Assembly: GCA_029547705.1 (NCBI GenBank)
Contig: JAKPOU010000038.1
Coordinates: forward strand, 1-64,000
DNA from: Bacteroidota bacterium
GTDB taxonomy: Bacteria > Bacteroidota > Bacteroidia > Bacteroidales > VadinHA17
DNA: 64,000 nucleotides
Direction of reading: 5' to 3'
Positions 35,504-44,605 of the stretch are shown here, one piece after another. Position 1 is the stretch's first letter. The number at the start of each line of letters is the position of its first letter. A program made the position numbers and the translations under genes. Under the pieces are notes generated by a model. The model was not told the origin of the DNA and ran no database searches. It saw nothing but the letters and a program-made list of their open reading frames with translations.

Positions 35504-35809
35504 ATTATTCCTTTTCTGAATATTGCTGATATGAATTGAAAATTACCGGTCTGAATGAAAGCTGAAATTTAAGGGATTATTTCCTGCCACAGAAATCTGC
35601 TGAAGATATTTCAGGGATAAACAGCATTTTTCCGGATATGCCTGACCGGCGTGTCTTACAGCTTGCAGAACAGGAGGGAAAATTATTTCTATTCGGGTTA
35701 ATTAAAAAAATGTTTTTATCTTTGCGGCCTCACAACTTATTGACTTAAAAACAGTAATAGGAGGGAATATTAAATTGAACAACTAATTTATAAATCCAAA
35801 TCTATTAAA
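35504..35809. other. 306-base gap with YegP promoter and leader
   Basis: No gene is seen between the HerA-like start and the YegP start. The right third carries the promoter listed at 35692-35724 and an 80-base leader containing AGGAGGG at 35759-35765 and a four-codon TTG frame at 35775-35786. The left part is AT-rich with nothing recognisable. Confidence 0.5.
35692..35724 (+). promoter_or_regulatory. Predicted promoter of the YegP gene
   Basis: TATCTTTG at 35717-35724 matches TAnnTTTG exactly. TTCG at 35692-35695 is an imperfect -33 element 21 bases upstream. This leaves a leader of about 80 bases. Confidence 0.6.
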
Positions 35810-36145
35810 ATGGCAAAATTTGAAGTTTATCGCAGCGGAAAGAATAATGAATTCCGTTTCCGTCTGAAGGCTGACAACGGCCAGAACATCCTCAGCAGTG
35901 AAGGATACACAACAAAAGCCGGATGCCTGAATGGTATTGCATCGGTAAAGAAGAATTCAACAGATCCGAAAAGATTTGCTAAAACAACCACTCCGGGGAA
36001 CATGTTTCGTTTTTCCCTTACAGCGGCAAATAATGAGATAATAGGAGTAAGTCAGAATTATAAAAGTGAAAGCGGCCGCGATAACGGAATTGATTCTGTG
36101 ATGAGAAATGCAGAAAAAGCCGATATCGTGGAAGTGGATAATTAA
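35810..36145 (+). CDS. YegP family protein (two DUF1508 repeats)
   Basis: A 111-residue protein of two DUF1508 repeats. The first is FEVYRSGKNNEFRFRLKADNGQNILSS followed by GYTTKAGCLNGIASVKKN. The second, diverged, is MFRFSLTAANNEIIGVS, then YKSESGRDNGIDSVMRNA. The family is small, soluble and widespread, and often abundant. Its function is unknown, with some members linked to stress survival. It has its own promoter and a strong terminator, so it is a single-gene unit that is probably highly expressed. Confidence 0.92.
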   Translation: MAKFEVYRSGKNNEFRFRLKADNGQNILSSEGYTTKAGCLNGIASVKKNSTDPKRFAKTTTPGNMFRFSLTAANNEIIGVSQNYKSESGRDNGIDSVMRNAEKADIVEVDN

Positions 36146-36170
36146 AAATCCTCTTTGCTTCAAAGAAATA

Positions 36171-36203
36171 CTGAACCGGCCTTCAAAGGCCGGTTCAGTT
36201 TAT
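36171..36203 (+). terminator. Strong Rho-independent terminator after YegP
   Basis: CTGAACCGGCC (36171-36181) pairs perfectly with GGCCGGTTCAG (36188-36198) around a short loop, followed by a T-rich tail. Confidence 0.85.
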
Positions 36204-36237
36204 ATCCGGTATATCAGTAGCATTTAATATATTTATC

Positions 36238-37176
36238 ATGAATATGGGAAAAAATATCTGTGTAATGCTTGTTATGCTCTCTCTTCTGTTTACCTCTGTT
36301 CAGGGGCAGGTCACCGAGGGCGAAAAGAAGCTTCGTTCACAATCCGCCGATACTGCCATGGGCTGGAAAAAAGGCGGGATAATTGCCGTAAATGTAGCTC
36401 AGACTTCGCTTACAAACTGGGCAGCCGGCGGGCAGAAATCGATGGCAATAAACGGGATATTCAGCCGTTTTGCAAATCTGAAAGGTGAAAAATTTACCTG
36501 GGACAATTCCCTGGATCTGGGCTACGGCCTTCTCAAGCAAGGTGATGAGGGATACAAAAAGACTGATGACAAAATAGATTTTCTTTCAAAATACGGGCGT
36601 CAGGCATTTAAGAATCTATATTATGCCGGCCTGATGAATTTCAAAACACAGATGCAGCCTGGCTATAAGTATGACGGTGAAGAAAAAACAAAAATTTCAA
36701 ACCTCTTTGCACCGGCCTATCTTCTCACCGCCCTCGGACTCGATTATAAGCCCGATGCATATTTCAGTGCATTTATTGCACCCCTTACCGCAAAATTCAC
36801 CTTCGTCACAGATGATGACCTGTCAGCAGCGGGAGCTTTCGGAGTAAAACCGGGAGAAAAATCAAGGGGTGAAATAGGAGGATATCTGAGAGCTATTTAT
36901 TCAAAATCTGATTTTACCAGTGAGTTTCTGAAAAATGTTTCCTTTACCACAAAGCTGGACCTCTTCTCAAATTACGCGCATAATCCCCAGAATGTGGATG
37001 TCAGCTGGGAAACACTGATCGGCCTGAAAATAAACAAATACATTTCCGTAAGTTTCAACACCCACCTTCTTTATGATGATGACATAAAGATAAAGCTTGC
37101 CGATGAGAACAGATCAGTGGGTTCACTGGTACAGTTCAAGGAGATATTCGGAGTAGGATTTTCTTATAAATTTTAA
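36238..37176 (+). CDS. DUF3078 outer-membrane protein
   Basis: A 312-residue protein with a signal peptide (MLSLLFTSVQGQ, cleavage near 24). GWKKGGIIAVNVAQTSLTNWAAGGQKSMAINGIF is the DUF3078 opening, with the conserved S-x-x-N-W-x-x-G-G. Regular amphipathic strands follow and the C-terminus is EIFGVGFSYKF, ending in Phe as outer-membrane barrels do. The role is unknown. The gene is followed after 28 bases by mscL and both end at a common terminator, so they may be co-transcribed. Confidence 0.85.
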   Translation: MNMGKNICVMLVMLSLLFTSVQGQVTEGEKKLRSQSADTAMGWKKGGIIAVNVAQTSLTNWAAGGQKSMAINGIFSRFANLKGEKFTWDNSLDLGYGLLKQGDEGYKKTDDKIDFLSKYGRQAFKNLYYAGLMNFKTQMQPGYKYDGEEKTKISNLFAPAYLLTALGLDYKPDAYFSAFIAPLTAKFTFVTDDDLSAAGAFGVKPGEKSRGEIGGYLRAIYSKSDFTSEFLKNVSFTTKLDLFSNYAHNPQNVDVSWETLIGLKINKYISVSFNTHLLYDDDIKIKLADENRSVGSLVQFKEIFGVGFSYKF

Positions 37177-37204
37177 TTTTAACAATTAACTTAAACCCGT
37201 AACT

Positions 37205-37603
37205 ATGAAACTAATTGATGAATTCAAAGCATTTGCAATGCGGGGCAATGTTGTCGACATGGCTGTCGGTATAATCATTGGTGCTGCATTCGGTAAAATC
37301 GTTTCCTCCGTGGTGAACGACATAATCATGCCCCCTATCGGATTACTCCTGGGCGGGGTTAATTTCACCGACCTGAAACTGGTAATGAAGGCTGCCACGG
37401 ATCTTGAACCGGCCGTTACCTGGAATTATGGAAATTTCATACAGGTGACAATTGATTTTCTGATCATAGCATTTGCAGTGTTCATGCTTATTAAGGGAAT
37501 GAATACGCTCAAGAAGAAAGAGCTAGAAGCCCCTGCTCCTCCTCCCGAGCCGACAAAAGAAGAAAAACTCCTGACAGAAATACGCGACCTGCTGAAAAAA
37601 TAA
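37205..37603 (+). CDS. mscL: Large-conductance mechanosensitive channel
   Basis: A 132-residue protein with two transmembrane helices. [41 protein letters not shown] is the highly conserved N-terminal amphipathic helix and pore-lining TM1. The periplasmic loop is short, TM2 is [16 protein letters not shown], and the C-terminal coiled-coil helix is [15 protein letters not shown]. It forms a homopentamer in the inner membrane that opens under hypo-osmotic stress. Confidence 0.96.
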   Translation: MKLIDEFKAFAMRGNVVDMAVGIIIGAAFGKIVSSVVNDIIMPPIGLLLGGVNFTDLKLVMKAATDLEPAVTWNYGNFIQVTIDFLIIAFAVFMLIKGMNTLKKKELEAPAPPPEPTKEEKLLTEIRDLLKK

Positions 37604-37626
37604 ACCTTTCCTTAGTTGAATAATCC

Positions 37627-37658
37627 GGGGCATGATATATTATCATTGCCCCTTTTTT
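37627..37658 (+). terminator. Rho-independent terminator after mscL
   Basis: GGGGCA...TGATA pairs with TATCAT...TGCCCC (37627-37652, one bulge) followed by TTTTTT at 37653-37658. Confidence 0.85.
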
Positions 37659-37851
37659 GTGCGCCCGGGGATCAGGCCTTTGCCCGAAGCCCGCAGATGA
37701 CACTGCGGGATTCCCGGCTCACCAGCTGAATAAATATGGCTTTTTGAGATAAATGTCATACGGGATTATTACCTTTATTTCGGAACCGGAATTTATTTCC
37801 GGCAGAAGATCATAAAGCAGTATATATACATAATCCGATAACAGACCTACA

Positions 37852-40650
37852 ATGAAAAAGGCAATTCCGGTAATATTCATGGCATTTGCCCTGTTGTCCT
37901 GCAGCAGGGATGCCGGCAGGAATTTGACAGTTCAGGAACTGAGATGCAATAATCTTTCCGATCCCGGCGGAAGCGGTCCGGATCCGGTTTTCAGCTGGAT
38001 ACTCTCTTCCCCCCTTCGCGGTGTATCACAGAACGCATATCAGATACTTCTGGCGGAGAGTGCAGGAGATTTGAAATCGGAAGAAAGATGCATCTGGAAT
38101 AGCGGAAGGGTTGTTTCCGGGGAATCAGTAAGGGTCGCATATGCCGGCCCTGAATTAAAACCGGCAACAAAATACTTTTGGAAGGTCCGTGCCTGGGATA
38201 ACAGGGACAATCCTTCCGGATGGAGCAGGCCGGCCCTCTTCATAACCGGGCTCTTTGACGGGGATGACTGGGAAGGTGCAGAATGGATTGGTTTTGAGGA
38301 AGTTCCCGATTCAATGCTGCTCGTCCCGGGAATACACCGGGGGCTGCAGGTGGAGGGTCATCTGGCGGAGGCAAGGACAGTGGTACCCCTGTTCCGGAGG
38401 GAAGTCAGCCTGGACAAAAAGATAGCTGAAGCTTTTGTTTTTGTAAGCGGACTGGGTCAATATGAATTGCATATTAACGGCCGCAGGATCGGGGATAGTT
38501 TCCTTTCACCCGGCTGGACGGATTATGACAAAACATGCTTCTATAATACTTATGAAATAACAGACGAACTAAAAAAAGGTAAAAACGTTATCGGGGCCAT
38601 TGTAGGGAATGGCTTTTTCAACATCAACAGGGAACGCTATTATAAGCTTGTAATTAATTACGGGGCGCCCAGGCTGAAGCTCCTGCTGAAGATCCGCTAC
38701 AGTGACGGCTCCGGTGAAACGCTAAAATCTGACGGACTATGGAAAACGGCCCCTTCACCTGTTACTTTCAGCAGTATTTTCGGAGGAGAGGATTATGATG
38801 CCAGACTTGAACAGCCCGGATGGAACAACGCGGATTTTGATGAGGCATCATGGAAGAACGTGCTGATTGTAAGAGAACCGAAAGGAGCCCTGAAACCGGA
38901 GCCTGATCATCCCCTGAAGGTGATGCAGACTTTCAGTCCGCGAAGAATTTTCAGTCCGGCTTCCGGGATTTATATATATGACTTCGGACAGAATGCATCG
39001 GGCATAATAAATCTCAGAATCAAAGGCAGGAGCGGGCAGAATGTATTATTAAAACCTGCCGAACTGCTCGGTTCCGATTCCCTTATAATGCAGAAGGCGT
39101 CGGGTGAGCCATACTGGTTTTCCTATACAACGGGTTCCGGAAGGGAAGTGGAATGGAGACCAAAATTCAGCTATTACGGGTTCAGGTATGTACAGGTTGA
39201 AGGAGCAGTACCGGAAGGCAAGCCCAATCCTGACAATCTTCCAGTTATTACAGGATTGCAGATGCTTCATACAAGAAACTCATCCCCGGCGGCCGGGAGC
39301 TTTGAATGTTCAAATGATTTGTTCAACAGGATATTCAGTCTTATTGACTGGGCCATTCGAAGCAACCTTGCAAGTGTGGCCACTGATTGTCCGCACCGCG
39401 AAAAACTGGGATGGCTTGAACAGACACACCTCATGGGGAATTCCGTCAAATACGTATATGACATTCATAACCTGTTCAGCAAGATGATTGATGATATGAT
39501 TGAAGCACAGCTGGATAATGGCCTTGTTCCGGATATCGCCCCCGAGTACGTGGAATTCGTGGGAGGGTTCCGTGATTCTCCCGAATGGAGCAGTGCCTGT
39601 ATCATACTTCCCTGGAACCTGTATGAGTGGTACGGGGATATTGATGCGGTGAAAAGGGCATATCCCATGATGAAAAGATACCTGGATTATCTTGGCAGCC
39701 GTTCCCGGAACGGAATCCTGAATCACGGCCTGGGCGACTGGTATGATCTGGGACCGGAGTTTCCGGGGGTTGCACAGCTTACTCCCATAGCAGTAACTGC
39801 AACATCAATATATTACTATGACGCCAGGCTGCTGGCCGGAATGGCCCGGATACTTGGTGAAGAAAGTGATGCAGCCTTTTACGGGGAACTGGCAGAACGG
39901 ATCAGAACAGCATTTAACAGGGAATTCTTCAACCCGCTGACGAAAGTGTATTCAACGGGCAGCCAGACTGCCTATTCCATGCCGCTTTTTTTCGGCATGG
40001 CTGACGACAGCCTCCGGAGTGAAGTGGTGAATAACCTGGTAAAATCAATCAACGACGGTAACAGGGCACTTACGGCCGGTGATGTCGGTTACCGTTATCT
40101 GCTGAGGGTCCTTGAGCAGGAAGGACATTCCGGACTGATATTTGACATGAATTCAAAAACCGACGTGCCCGGCTACGGATACCAGATGTCTAAGGGTGCC
40201 ACTGCCCTTACGGAATCCTGGGCAGGACTGGCCGAAGTTTCAAACAACCATATGATGCTCGGCCATCTGATGGAATGGTTCTTCAGCGGACTCGGAGGAA
40301 TAAGACAGGACGAAAACTCGAAAGCCTTTAAACACATTGTTGTTTCACCGGAGATCGCGGGAGATATTACCCGGACTGACTGTTCCTGGAAATCGGTTTA
40401 CGGGGAAATTTCGAGTTCATGGGAACTCAGCGGGAATGAACTGACTCTGAAAGTAAGGATACCGGTTTCATGCACTGCCACCATCAGATTTCCCCAAAGC
40501 GATGCCGCAAAAATAAAACTCGACGGGAAAGCTGCCGGAAATTCTGATGACGTATATAAAATCAGGAATGAAGGCGGAAAAATCTGTCTTGATATCCTTT
40601 CAGGCAACTATACCTTCAGCTGTGAAATGGATGCTGGGAAAAATTTCTGA
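37852..40650 (+). CDS. GH78 alpha-L-rhamnosidase, large lipoprotein form
   Basis: A 932-residue protein with lipobox LLSC (Cys17). It is in standard GH78 order: N-terminal Fn3-like domain (PVFSWILSS, KYFWKVRAWD), a carbohydrate-binding jelly roll (ELHINGRRIGDSFLSPGWTDYDK), a linker beta domain (IYDFGQNASGIINLRI) and the (alpha/alpha)6 catalytic barrel. DCPHREKLGW at 512-521 holds the general acid region, and TALTESW at 784-790 the catalytic-base Glu788. A C-terminal beta domain ends the chain. It inverts and releases alpha-L-rhamnose, probably at the cell surface or periplasm. It lies convergent with the propeller/toroid gene at the left border of the SusC/D region. Confidence 0.92.
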   Translation: MKKAIPVIFMAFALLSCSRDAGRNLTVQELRCNNLSDPGGSGPDPVFSWILSSPLRGVSQNAYQILLAESAGDLKSEERCIWNSGRVVSGESVRVAYAGPELKPATKYFWKVRAWDNRDNPSGWSRPALFITGLFDGDDWEGAEWIGFEEVPDSMLLVPGIHRGLQVEGHLAEARTVVPLFRREVSLDKKIAEAFVFVSGLGQYELHINGRRIGDSFLSPGWTDYDKTCFYNTYEITDELKKGKNVIGAIVGNGFFNINRERYYKLVINYGAPRLKLLLKIRYSDGSGETLKSDGLWKTAPSPVTFSSIFGGEDYDARLEQPGWNNADFDEASWKNVLIVREPKGALKPEPDHPLKVMQTFSPRRIFSPASGIYIYDFGQNASGIINLRIKGRSGQNVLLKPAELLGSDSLIMQKASGEPYWFSYTTGSGREVEWRPKFSYYGFRYVQVEGAVPEGKPNPDNLPVITGLQMLHTRNSSPAAGSFECSNDLFNRIFSLIDWAIRSNLASVATDCPHREKLGWLEQTHLMGNSVKYVYDIHNLFSKMIDDMIEAQLDNGLVPDIAPEYVEFVGGFRDSPEWSSACIILPWNLYEWYGDIDAVKRAYPMMKRYLDYLGSRSRNGILNHGLGDWYDLGPEFPGVAQLTPIAVTATSIYYYDARLLAGMARILGEESDAAFYGELAERIRTAFNREFFNPLTKVYSTGSQTAYSMPLFFGMADDSLRSEVVNNLVKSINDGNRALTAGDVGYRYLLRVLEQEGHSGLIFDMNSKTDVPGYGYQMSKGATALTESWAGLAEVSNNHMMLGHLMEWFFSGLGGIRQDENSKAFKHIVVSPEIAGDITRTDCSWKSVYGEISSSWELSGNELTLKVRIPVSCTATIRFPQSDAAKIKLDGKAAGNSDDVYKIRNEGGKICLDILSGNYTFSCEMDAGKNF

Positions 40651-40748
40651 ACGGATTAAACATCTTACAGGAATTCAGTCTCAGGGAATTGTTAAAGGAT
40701 TATTGCTGCCTGTCAGTTCCCGGGTAATAACGATTCCAATTCTGGTGG

Positions 40749-42971
40749 TCAGTTTATTCCGGAAGCTTGGCCTATCACACCCAGATACCGTCCCATCCAG
40801 TAGGGCAGGAGCCAGATGTCGCCTGCACTGTATTCCGACCTTCCCCCTCCGTCGCGGTCAAGGCGGAAACGGTTTGCATTATGCCTTGAAACCGGAAGCT
40901 CATCCGGCGGCAGAACCTCTTTTATTGTCTGACCCCTGAATCCCGGATCAATGAATTCAATATCCTTCCTGTGGCTGTTCATAACCGACCAGTCAGTCAG
41001 ATCCAGAGGATATTCCTGCAGGTACCATATTGCTTCCCCGAGATCAAAATCCCCGAGCCCGGTAAGCGCGGTCATTATGTTCCAGAGTCCTTCCTTTTCC
41101 GGCCTCTCGGTCTGCCAGTGATCAATTATGGCCTGCCTGTATTTTGCCTTCAGGGTATCGTTGAAGGCATACCTGTATAATCCCCAGTAGCCGCAGTAAT
41201 ACATTTCATCGTCGGAATGGTTCCAGCTCTCAGACAGCATCCTGCTCCAGGGGTCGGCTGTTTCCGGGGCAGGACCGATTTCCCTGAACGGCCTCATGAG
41301 ATTTTCAAGATAACCATGCTCCCGCATCAGGTAAAAGGCAGTATCCCGGTATTTCTCCCTGCCGGTGAAATGATAGGCTGTCTGAAGCATTCCTATGATA
41401 TTCGATGAGTTCAGTTTCCTGTCGCCTACCATTACAGGACGGGCATTTACATATTCCGGATTCCATCTGCCCCATAATGTCGGTTCCCCGTTCCAGTCGG
41501 TCAGATAGAAATTATTTCTGACTATATGCGACATTAGGGTATCGATGAGCATTATTGCCTTCTGCCTGATATCAGGCTGGCTTACCAGTTCCGCGATGGT
41601 GCCGAATGCAAAAATATGTCCGATAGCCTCATCACTGCTGGTTGTTGATTTCCAGTCCCATTCAGGATCTTCTGCCCGCCTCCAGGGTATATCTTCGTAC
41701 TTGTATCCGCGCCTTTCAAAGGAACGGGCCGGGAAACCCGGAACAGGATTGACAGTGTAAAGCCTTTCCATTGCATCAAGGGATTCCCTGATGTTGTCCA
41801 GGGCTTCACCGGATCCGCTTACGGCATAACGGAAAACCTGGCCGGCAAGGTACATGGATGTCCATAAACCGTCATTATCAGAATCTGACAGGCTTCCTGA
41901 AGATAAATCCCCGTTTATCATTCCGGAGAGTGTTGCGTTGAAACCATGCCGTATATGACGCTCGCGGACCTGTTTCTCGTAAAAGGCGGCTTTCTGTTCA
42001 AGGGTCATCTTTTTGAAAAAGATTCTCCCCAGGCCCCTGTCGGTCAGAATCAGAACGGAATTATCGGGACCTTCTGAAATATCCCTTACATTATCCGAAG
42101 GCAGCCAGCGTTCTGAAGCATAGTAATCATATTTTCCGTCCTCTCTCAGCCTGAAGGCCCCCCTGCTGCTTCCGAACCATAAACTGCCGTCAATTTCCTT
42201 TATTACGGTTATGTCAGTACATGGCAGCCTGTTGTGCAATTCCCCGTCTGCTTTCCTGTCTGCAGCATCTATCAGGAAATATCCCTCACCGGTGCCGGCA
42301 ATTATCTTTCCGCCCGATGCTTCCAGACAGGTAATATTTTCTCGGTCAAGAATCTTTTCAGTTTTTTTCAGTTCAGGATCAAAAATGCCTATGCCTTTTT
42401 TCCCCAGTATCCAGAAAAGATTATTCCGGTTTTCAAATTTTATATCTGATATCTCGTCATGATAAACATCTTCCCATAATATTTCCCTGTCATTCAGAAA
42501 AGCCAGTTTCCTGCCATCAGAAACGAGAAAGGCAAAATCATTTCCTGATTCAAGTATCCGTGCACCGGGCATATTGTGTTTCACAAACAATTTTCCCGCC
42601 CATGCATTGCTCAGCAGGGCCGTGTCATCGATATACAGCATCTGGCCGAGGCAGGTGCCTAATCCGGATATCTTTTTATCTGACAACGGTCTGTAGTGAT
42701 GATCCTTCACCAGCTTTCCCGGGAAAAGAAACCTTCCTCCCGAGGGTTTTAAAAGTCCTGCAGAGGAAAAGACCTGTATATAGCCGTTCCGGTCCGACAC
42801 TACATTGTGAAATACTGTCTTTTCATCATCAGCCGGGTATTTAATGCTGTAGTCCTGCACGAAGGGAAGATCCCGGTGATGCTGAACCGGACGGGGATGT
42901 TTGTTATTACTGCAGGCTGCCGTACAGATGATTATGCACAGGGCAGCTGAAATGGCATAAATTGTTTTCAT
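40749..42971 (-). CDS. Lipoprotein with N-terminal propeller-like repeats and C-terminal alpha/alpha-toroid domain
   Basis: A 740-residue protein with lipobox CTAAC (Cys20). Residues 45-330 contain several short beta repeats such as GSLWFGSSRGAFRLREDGKYD and VLILTDRGLGRIFF, like two-component-regulator propeller blades but without a kinase. From about 345 the pattern is helical: DNDGLWTSMYLAGQVFRYA, SDEAIGHIFAFG, NSSNIIGMLQTAYHFTG, resembling six-hairpin glycosidase or lyase toroids. No catalytic motif of a named family is recognised. It lies 13 bases after a DegT-type aminotransferase gene and divergent from the PKD-SusC-SusD genes. A binding or degrading role toward the target glycan is inferred only. 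Confidence 0.6.
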   Translation of the reverse strand: MKTIYAISAALCIIICTAACSNNKHPRPVQHHRDLPFVQDYSIKYPADDEKTVFHNVVSDRNGYIQVFSSAGLLKPSGGRFLFPGKLVKDHHYRPLSDKKISGLGTCLGQMLYIDDTALLSNAWAGKLFVKHNMPGARILESGNDFAFLVSDGRKLAFLNDREILWEDVYHDEISDIKFENRNNLFWILGKKGIGIFDPELKKTEKILDRENITCLEASGGKIIAGTGEGYFLIDAADRKADGELHNRLPCTDITVIKEIDGSLWFGSSRGAFRLREDGKYDYYASERWLPSDNVRDISEGPDNSVLILTDRGLGRIFFKKMTLEQKAAFYEKQVRERHIRHGFNATLSGMINGDLSSGSLSDSDNDGLWTSMYLAGQVFRYAVSGSGEALDNIRESLDAMERLYTVNPVPGFPARSFERRGYKYEDIPWRRAEDPEWDWKSTTSSDEAIGHIFAFGTIAELVSQPDIRQKAIMLIDTLMSHIVRNNFYLTDWNGEPTLWGRWNPEYVNARPVMVGDRKLNSSNIIGMLQTAYHFTGREKYRDTAFYLMREHGYLENLMRPFREIGPAPETADPWSRMLSESWNHSDDEMYYCGYWGLYRYAFNDTLKAKYRQAIIDHWQTERPEKEGLWNIMTALTGLGDFDLGEAIWYLQEYPLDLTDWSVMNSHRKDIEFIDPGFRGQTIKEVLPPDELPVSRHNANRFRLDRDGGGRSEYSAGDIWLLPYWMGRYLGVIGQASGIN

Positions 42972-42984
42972 AGGAAGGGATCTG

Positions 42985-44283
42985 TCAGGCTAAAAGTTTT
43001 ACGGCATTTTCATAAATTTTCCTTACTGCATCTGCAAACATCTCCATATCCTTTCTTGTCCCCATCAGAACCTTGTGATGCACACATACCGATTCCCCGG
43101 AATGAATCCTGTCGCATACCGGCAGATCAAAGCGTGAAGGGTCTATTGCCTTCCAGTATTCTTCGCTTAGTCTGTGGCGCGGAGCTTTTGTACAGGGTGC
43201 ATAAAGGGAACATTTGTTCAGGGGGATATAGCTTGCCGCGATCTCAATACCGAGTTCAGCGGAAAGGGCCTGTCTGAACTTTTCAGCCGGAAGATCACTG
43301 AAAGCCTTGCTGTTGTATCTGAAAGCGAAATTATAATAGGCCCCGGCTGTCTGGCGTTCATCCCTTTTCACAGGCTTTATGCCGGGAAGCTTTTCCAGGA
43401 GGGAATTTAAATACAGGGCATTTTCTTCCCTCCTTTTATTTTGTTCAGGCAGCCGCCTGAGACCCTCAATAAGAATTGCAGCCTGGAATTCAGTTATCCT
43501 GTAGTTGCCGGATTGCAGGAAGTTACCTGCATCGAAGTAAAACCCCGCCCCCTTGTCGGTTTTATCAAAACCGGCCGGTTCCGGTCTCCTGCCGCAGTTG
43601 CGCAGGGCGTCAAGCTTTTCATATAAACTGAAACTGCTCGTGGTGAGAGCTCCGCCTTCACCCGCGGTAAGCAGCTTTGACAGCTGAAAGCTGAAACTGC
43701 CGATATCTCCTATGCTGCCCGCCTTTTTCCCCTTCCATTCCCCTCCGTGCTTGTGTGCACAATCCTCAATAACAAAAAGACCATGTTCCCCGGCAATTTT
43801 CATTATTTCGTCCATATCAGCAAAGGAACCGTAGAGATGAACCGGAATAATTGCCTTTGTCCGCGGGCTTATCGCTTCACGGATCTTTTCCGGATCAATG
43901 CACCATGTATCCTCGCATACGTCGGCAAGAACCGGAAGGGCATTGACATCAAGAACAGTTGCAGCTGTCGCCTGCCAGGTAAGCCCCGGAAGAATCACCT
44001 CGTCGCCAAGCCCGATACCGCAGGCTTCAAGTGCCAGTTGCAGTGTTACCGTCCCGTTTGCGGCAGACAATGCATATTCTGTTCCGTTATAGTCAGCAAA
44101 CATCTTATTGAACTGATTTTCCAGCGGTCCGTTATATGACCAGATGCCGCTTCTGAGGGTTTTTATCAGTGCCTTTTCCTCGTTTTCATCCCATACAGGC
44201 CACTCGGGCCAGGGCATTGTCCTGGTGTCCCGTACGGGAGTACCGCCAAGAACAGCCGGTTTATCTGAGAAGTTATAATTCAT
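42985..44283 (-). CDS. DegT/DnrJ/EryC1/StrS family PLP-dependent aminotransferase
   Basis: A 432-residue type I fold PLP enzyme. The PLP Asp lies in VIEDCAHKHGG (Asp174) and the Schiff-base Lys in SFSFQLSKLLTAGEGG (Lys203). GDEVILPGLTWQATAATV and IIPVHLYGSFADM are also typical. Relatives aminate keto-sugars for nucleotide sugars or antibiotics, or act on keto-cyclitols (inosose, AHBA). The extension to 44337 adds 18 residues that do not fit the family, so the Met at 44283 is preferred. It heads a two-gene run with the propeller/toroid lipoprotein. No nucleotide-sugar genes are nearby, so an inositol-like or free keto-sugar substrate is an open possibility. Confidence 0.85.
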   Translation of the reverse strand: MNYNFSDKPAVLGGTPVRDTRTMPWPEWPVWDENEEKALIKTLRSGIWSYNGPLENQFNKMFADYNGTEYALSAANGTVTLQLALEACGIGLGDEVILPGLTWQATAATVLDVNALPVLADVCEDTWCIDPEKIREAISPRTKAIIPVHLYGSFADMDEIMKIAGEHGLFVIEDCAHKHGGEWKGKKAGSIGDIGSFSFQLSKLLTAGEGGALTTSSFSLYEKLDALRNCGRRPEPAGFDKTDKGAGFYFDAGNFLQSGNYRITEFQAAILIEGLRRLPEQNKRREENALYLNSLLEKLPGIKPVKRDERQTAGAYYNFAFRYNSKAFSDLPAEKFRQALSAELGIEIAASYIPLNKCSLYAPCTKAPRHRLSEEYWKAIDPSRFDLPVCDRIHSGESVCVHHKVLMGTRKDMEMFADAVRKIYENAVKLLA

Positions 44284-44396
44284 TCCGGTATAAATAGTGA
44301 AAAGTGAATGATCCAAGATAGGATAAAATAAAAACAAAGTAAAGCGTAATTGCAGGTTTTAAGTTATACGCAGATGAAACTACAGCGGTGGTGATA

Positions 44397-44433
44397 TCAG
44401 GCATTTCCATGTTCAGAGCTGTTTAATGCCTGA
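44397..44433. repeat. Inverted repeat, 9-base arms
   Basis: TCAGGCATT at 44397-44405 and AATGCCTGA at 44425-44433 are perfect inverted arms separated by 19 bases. It could be a regulator site or a hairpin in the leader of the SusC/D transcript. Confidence 0.5.
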
Positions 44434-44452
44434 ATCATTTATCATAATTCTT

Positions 44453-44473
44453 GGATTTTTAGAATAAAAATCC
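44453..44473. repeat. Inverted repeat / tight hairpin, 9-base arms
   Basis: GGATTTTTA and TAAAAATCC form a perfect stem around a 3-base loop. It lies 20 bases from the first repeat. It is not followed by a T run, and it sits upstream of both divergent genes rather than after one. Confidence 0.5.
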
Positions 44474-44605
44474 GAAATTAGGAGTTAACTTCCTTATGAT
44501 CAACCTGACGTACTCTCATGCATGGCGTGCTCCATACCAATATCATCACTATTCCCGGACAGATTCACTGGCCGGATAATCAGAATTTATCAAATAGGAA
44601 ATTCT

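Larger units (their letters stand above)
44284..44605. other. 322-base divergent gap with two inverted repeats
   Basis: There is no coding frame of merit. It separates the DegT gene (minus) from the PKD-SusC-SusD genes (plus) and should carry both promoters, but no exact TAnnTTTG box with spacing was found on either strand. Two inverted repeats stand out, at 44397-44433 and 44453-44473, listed separately. Confidence 0.5.
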
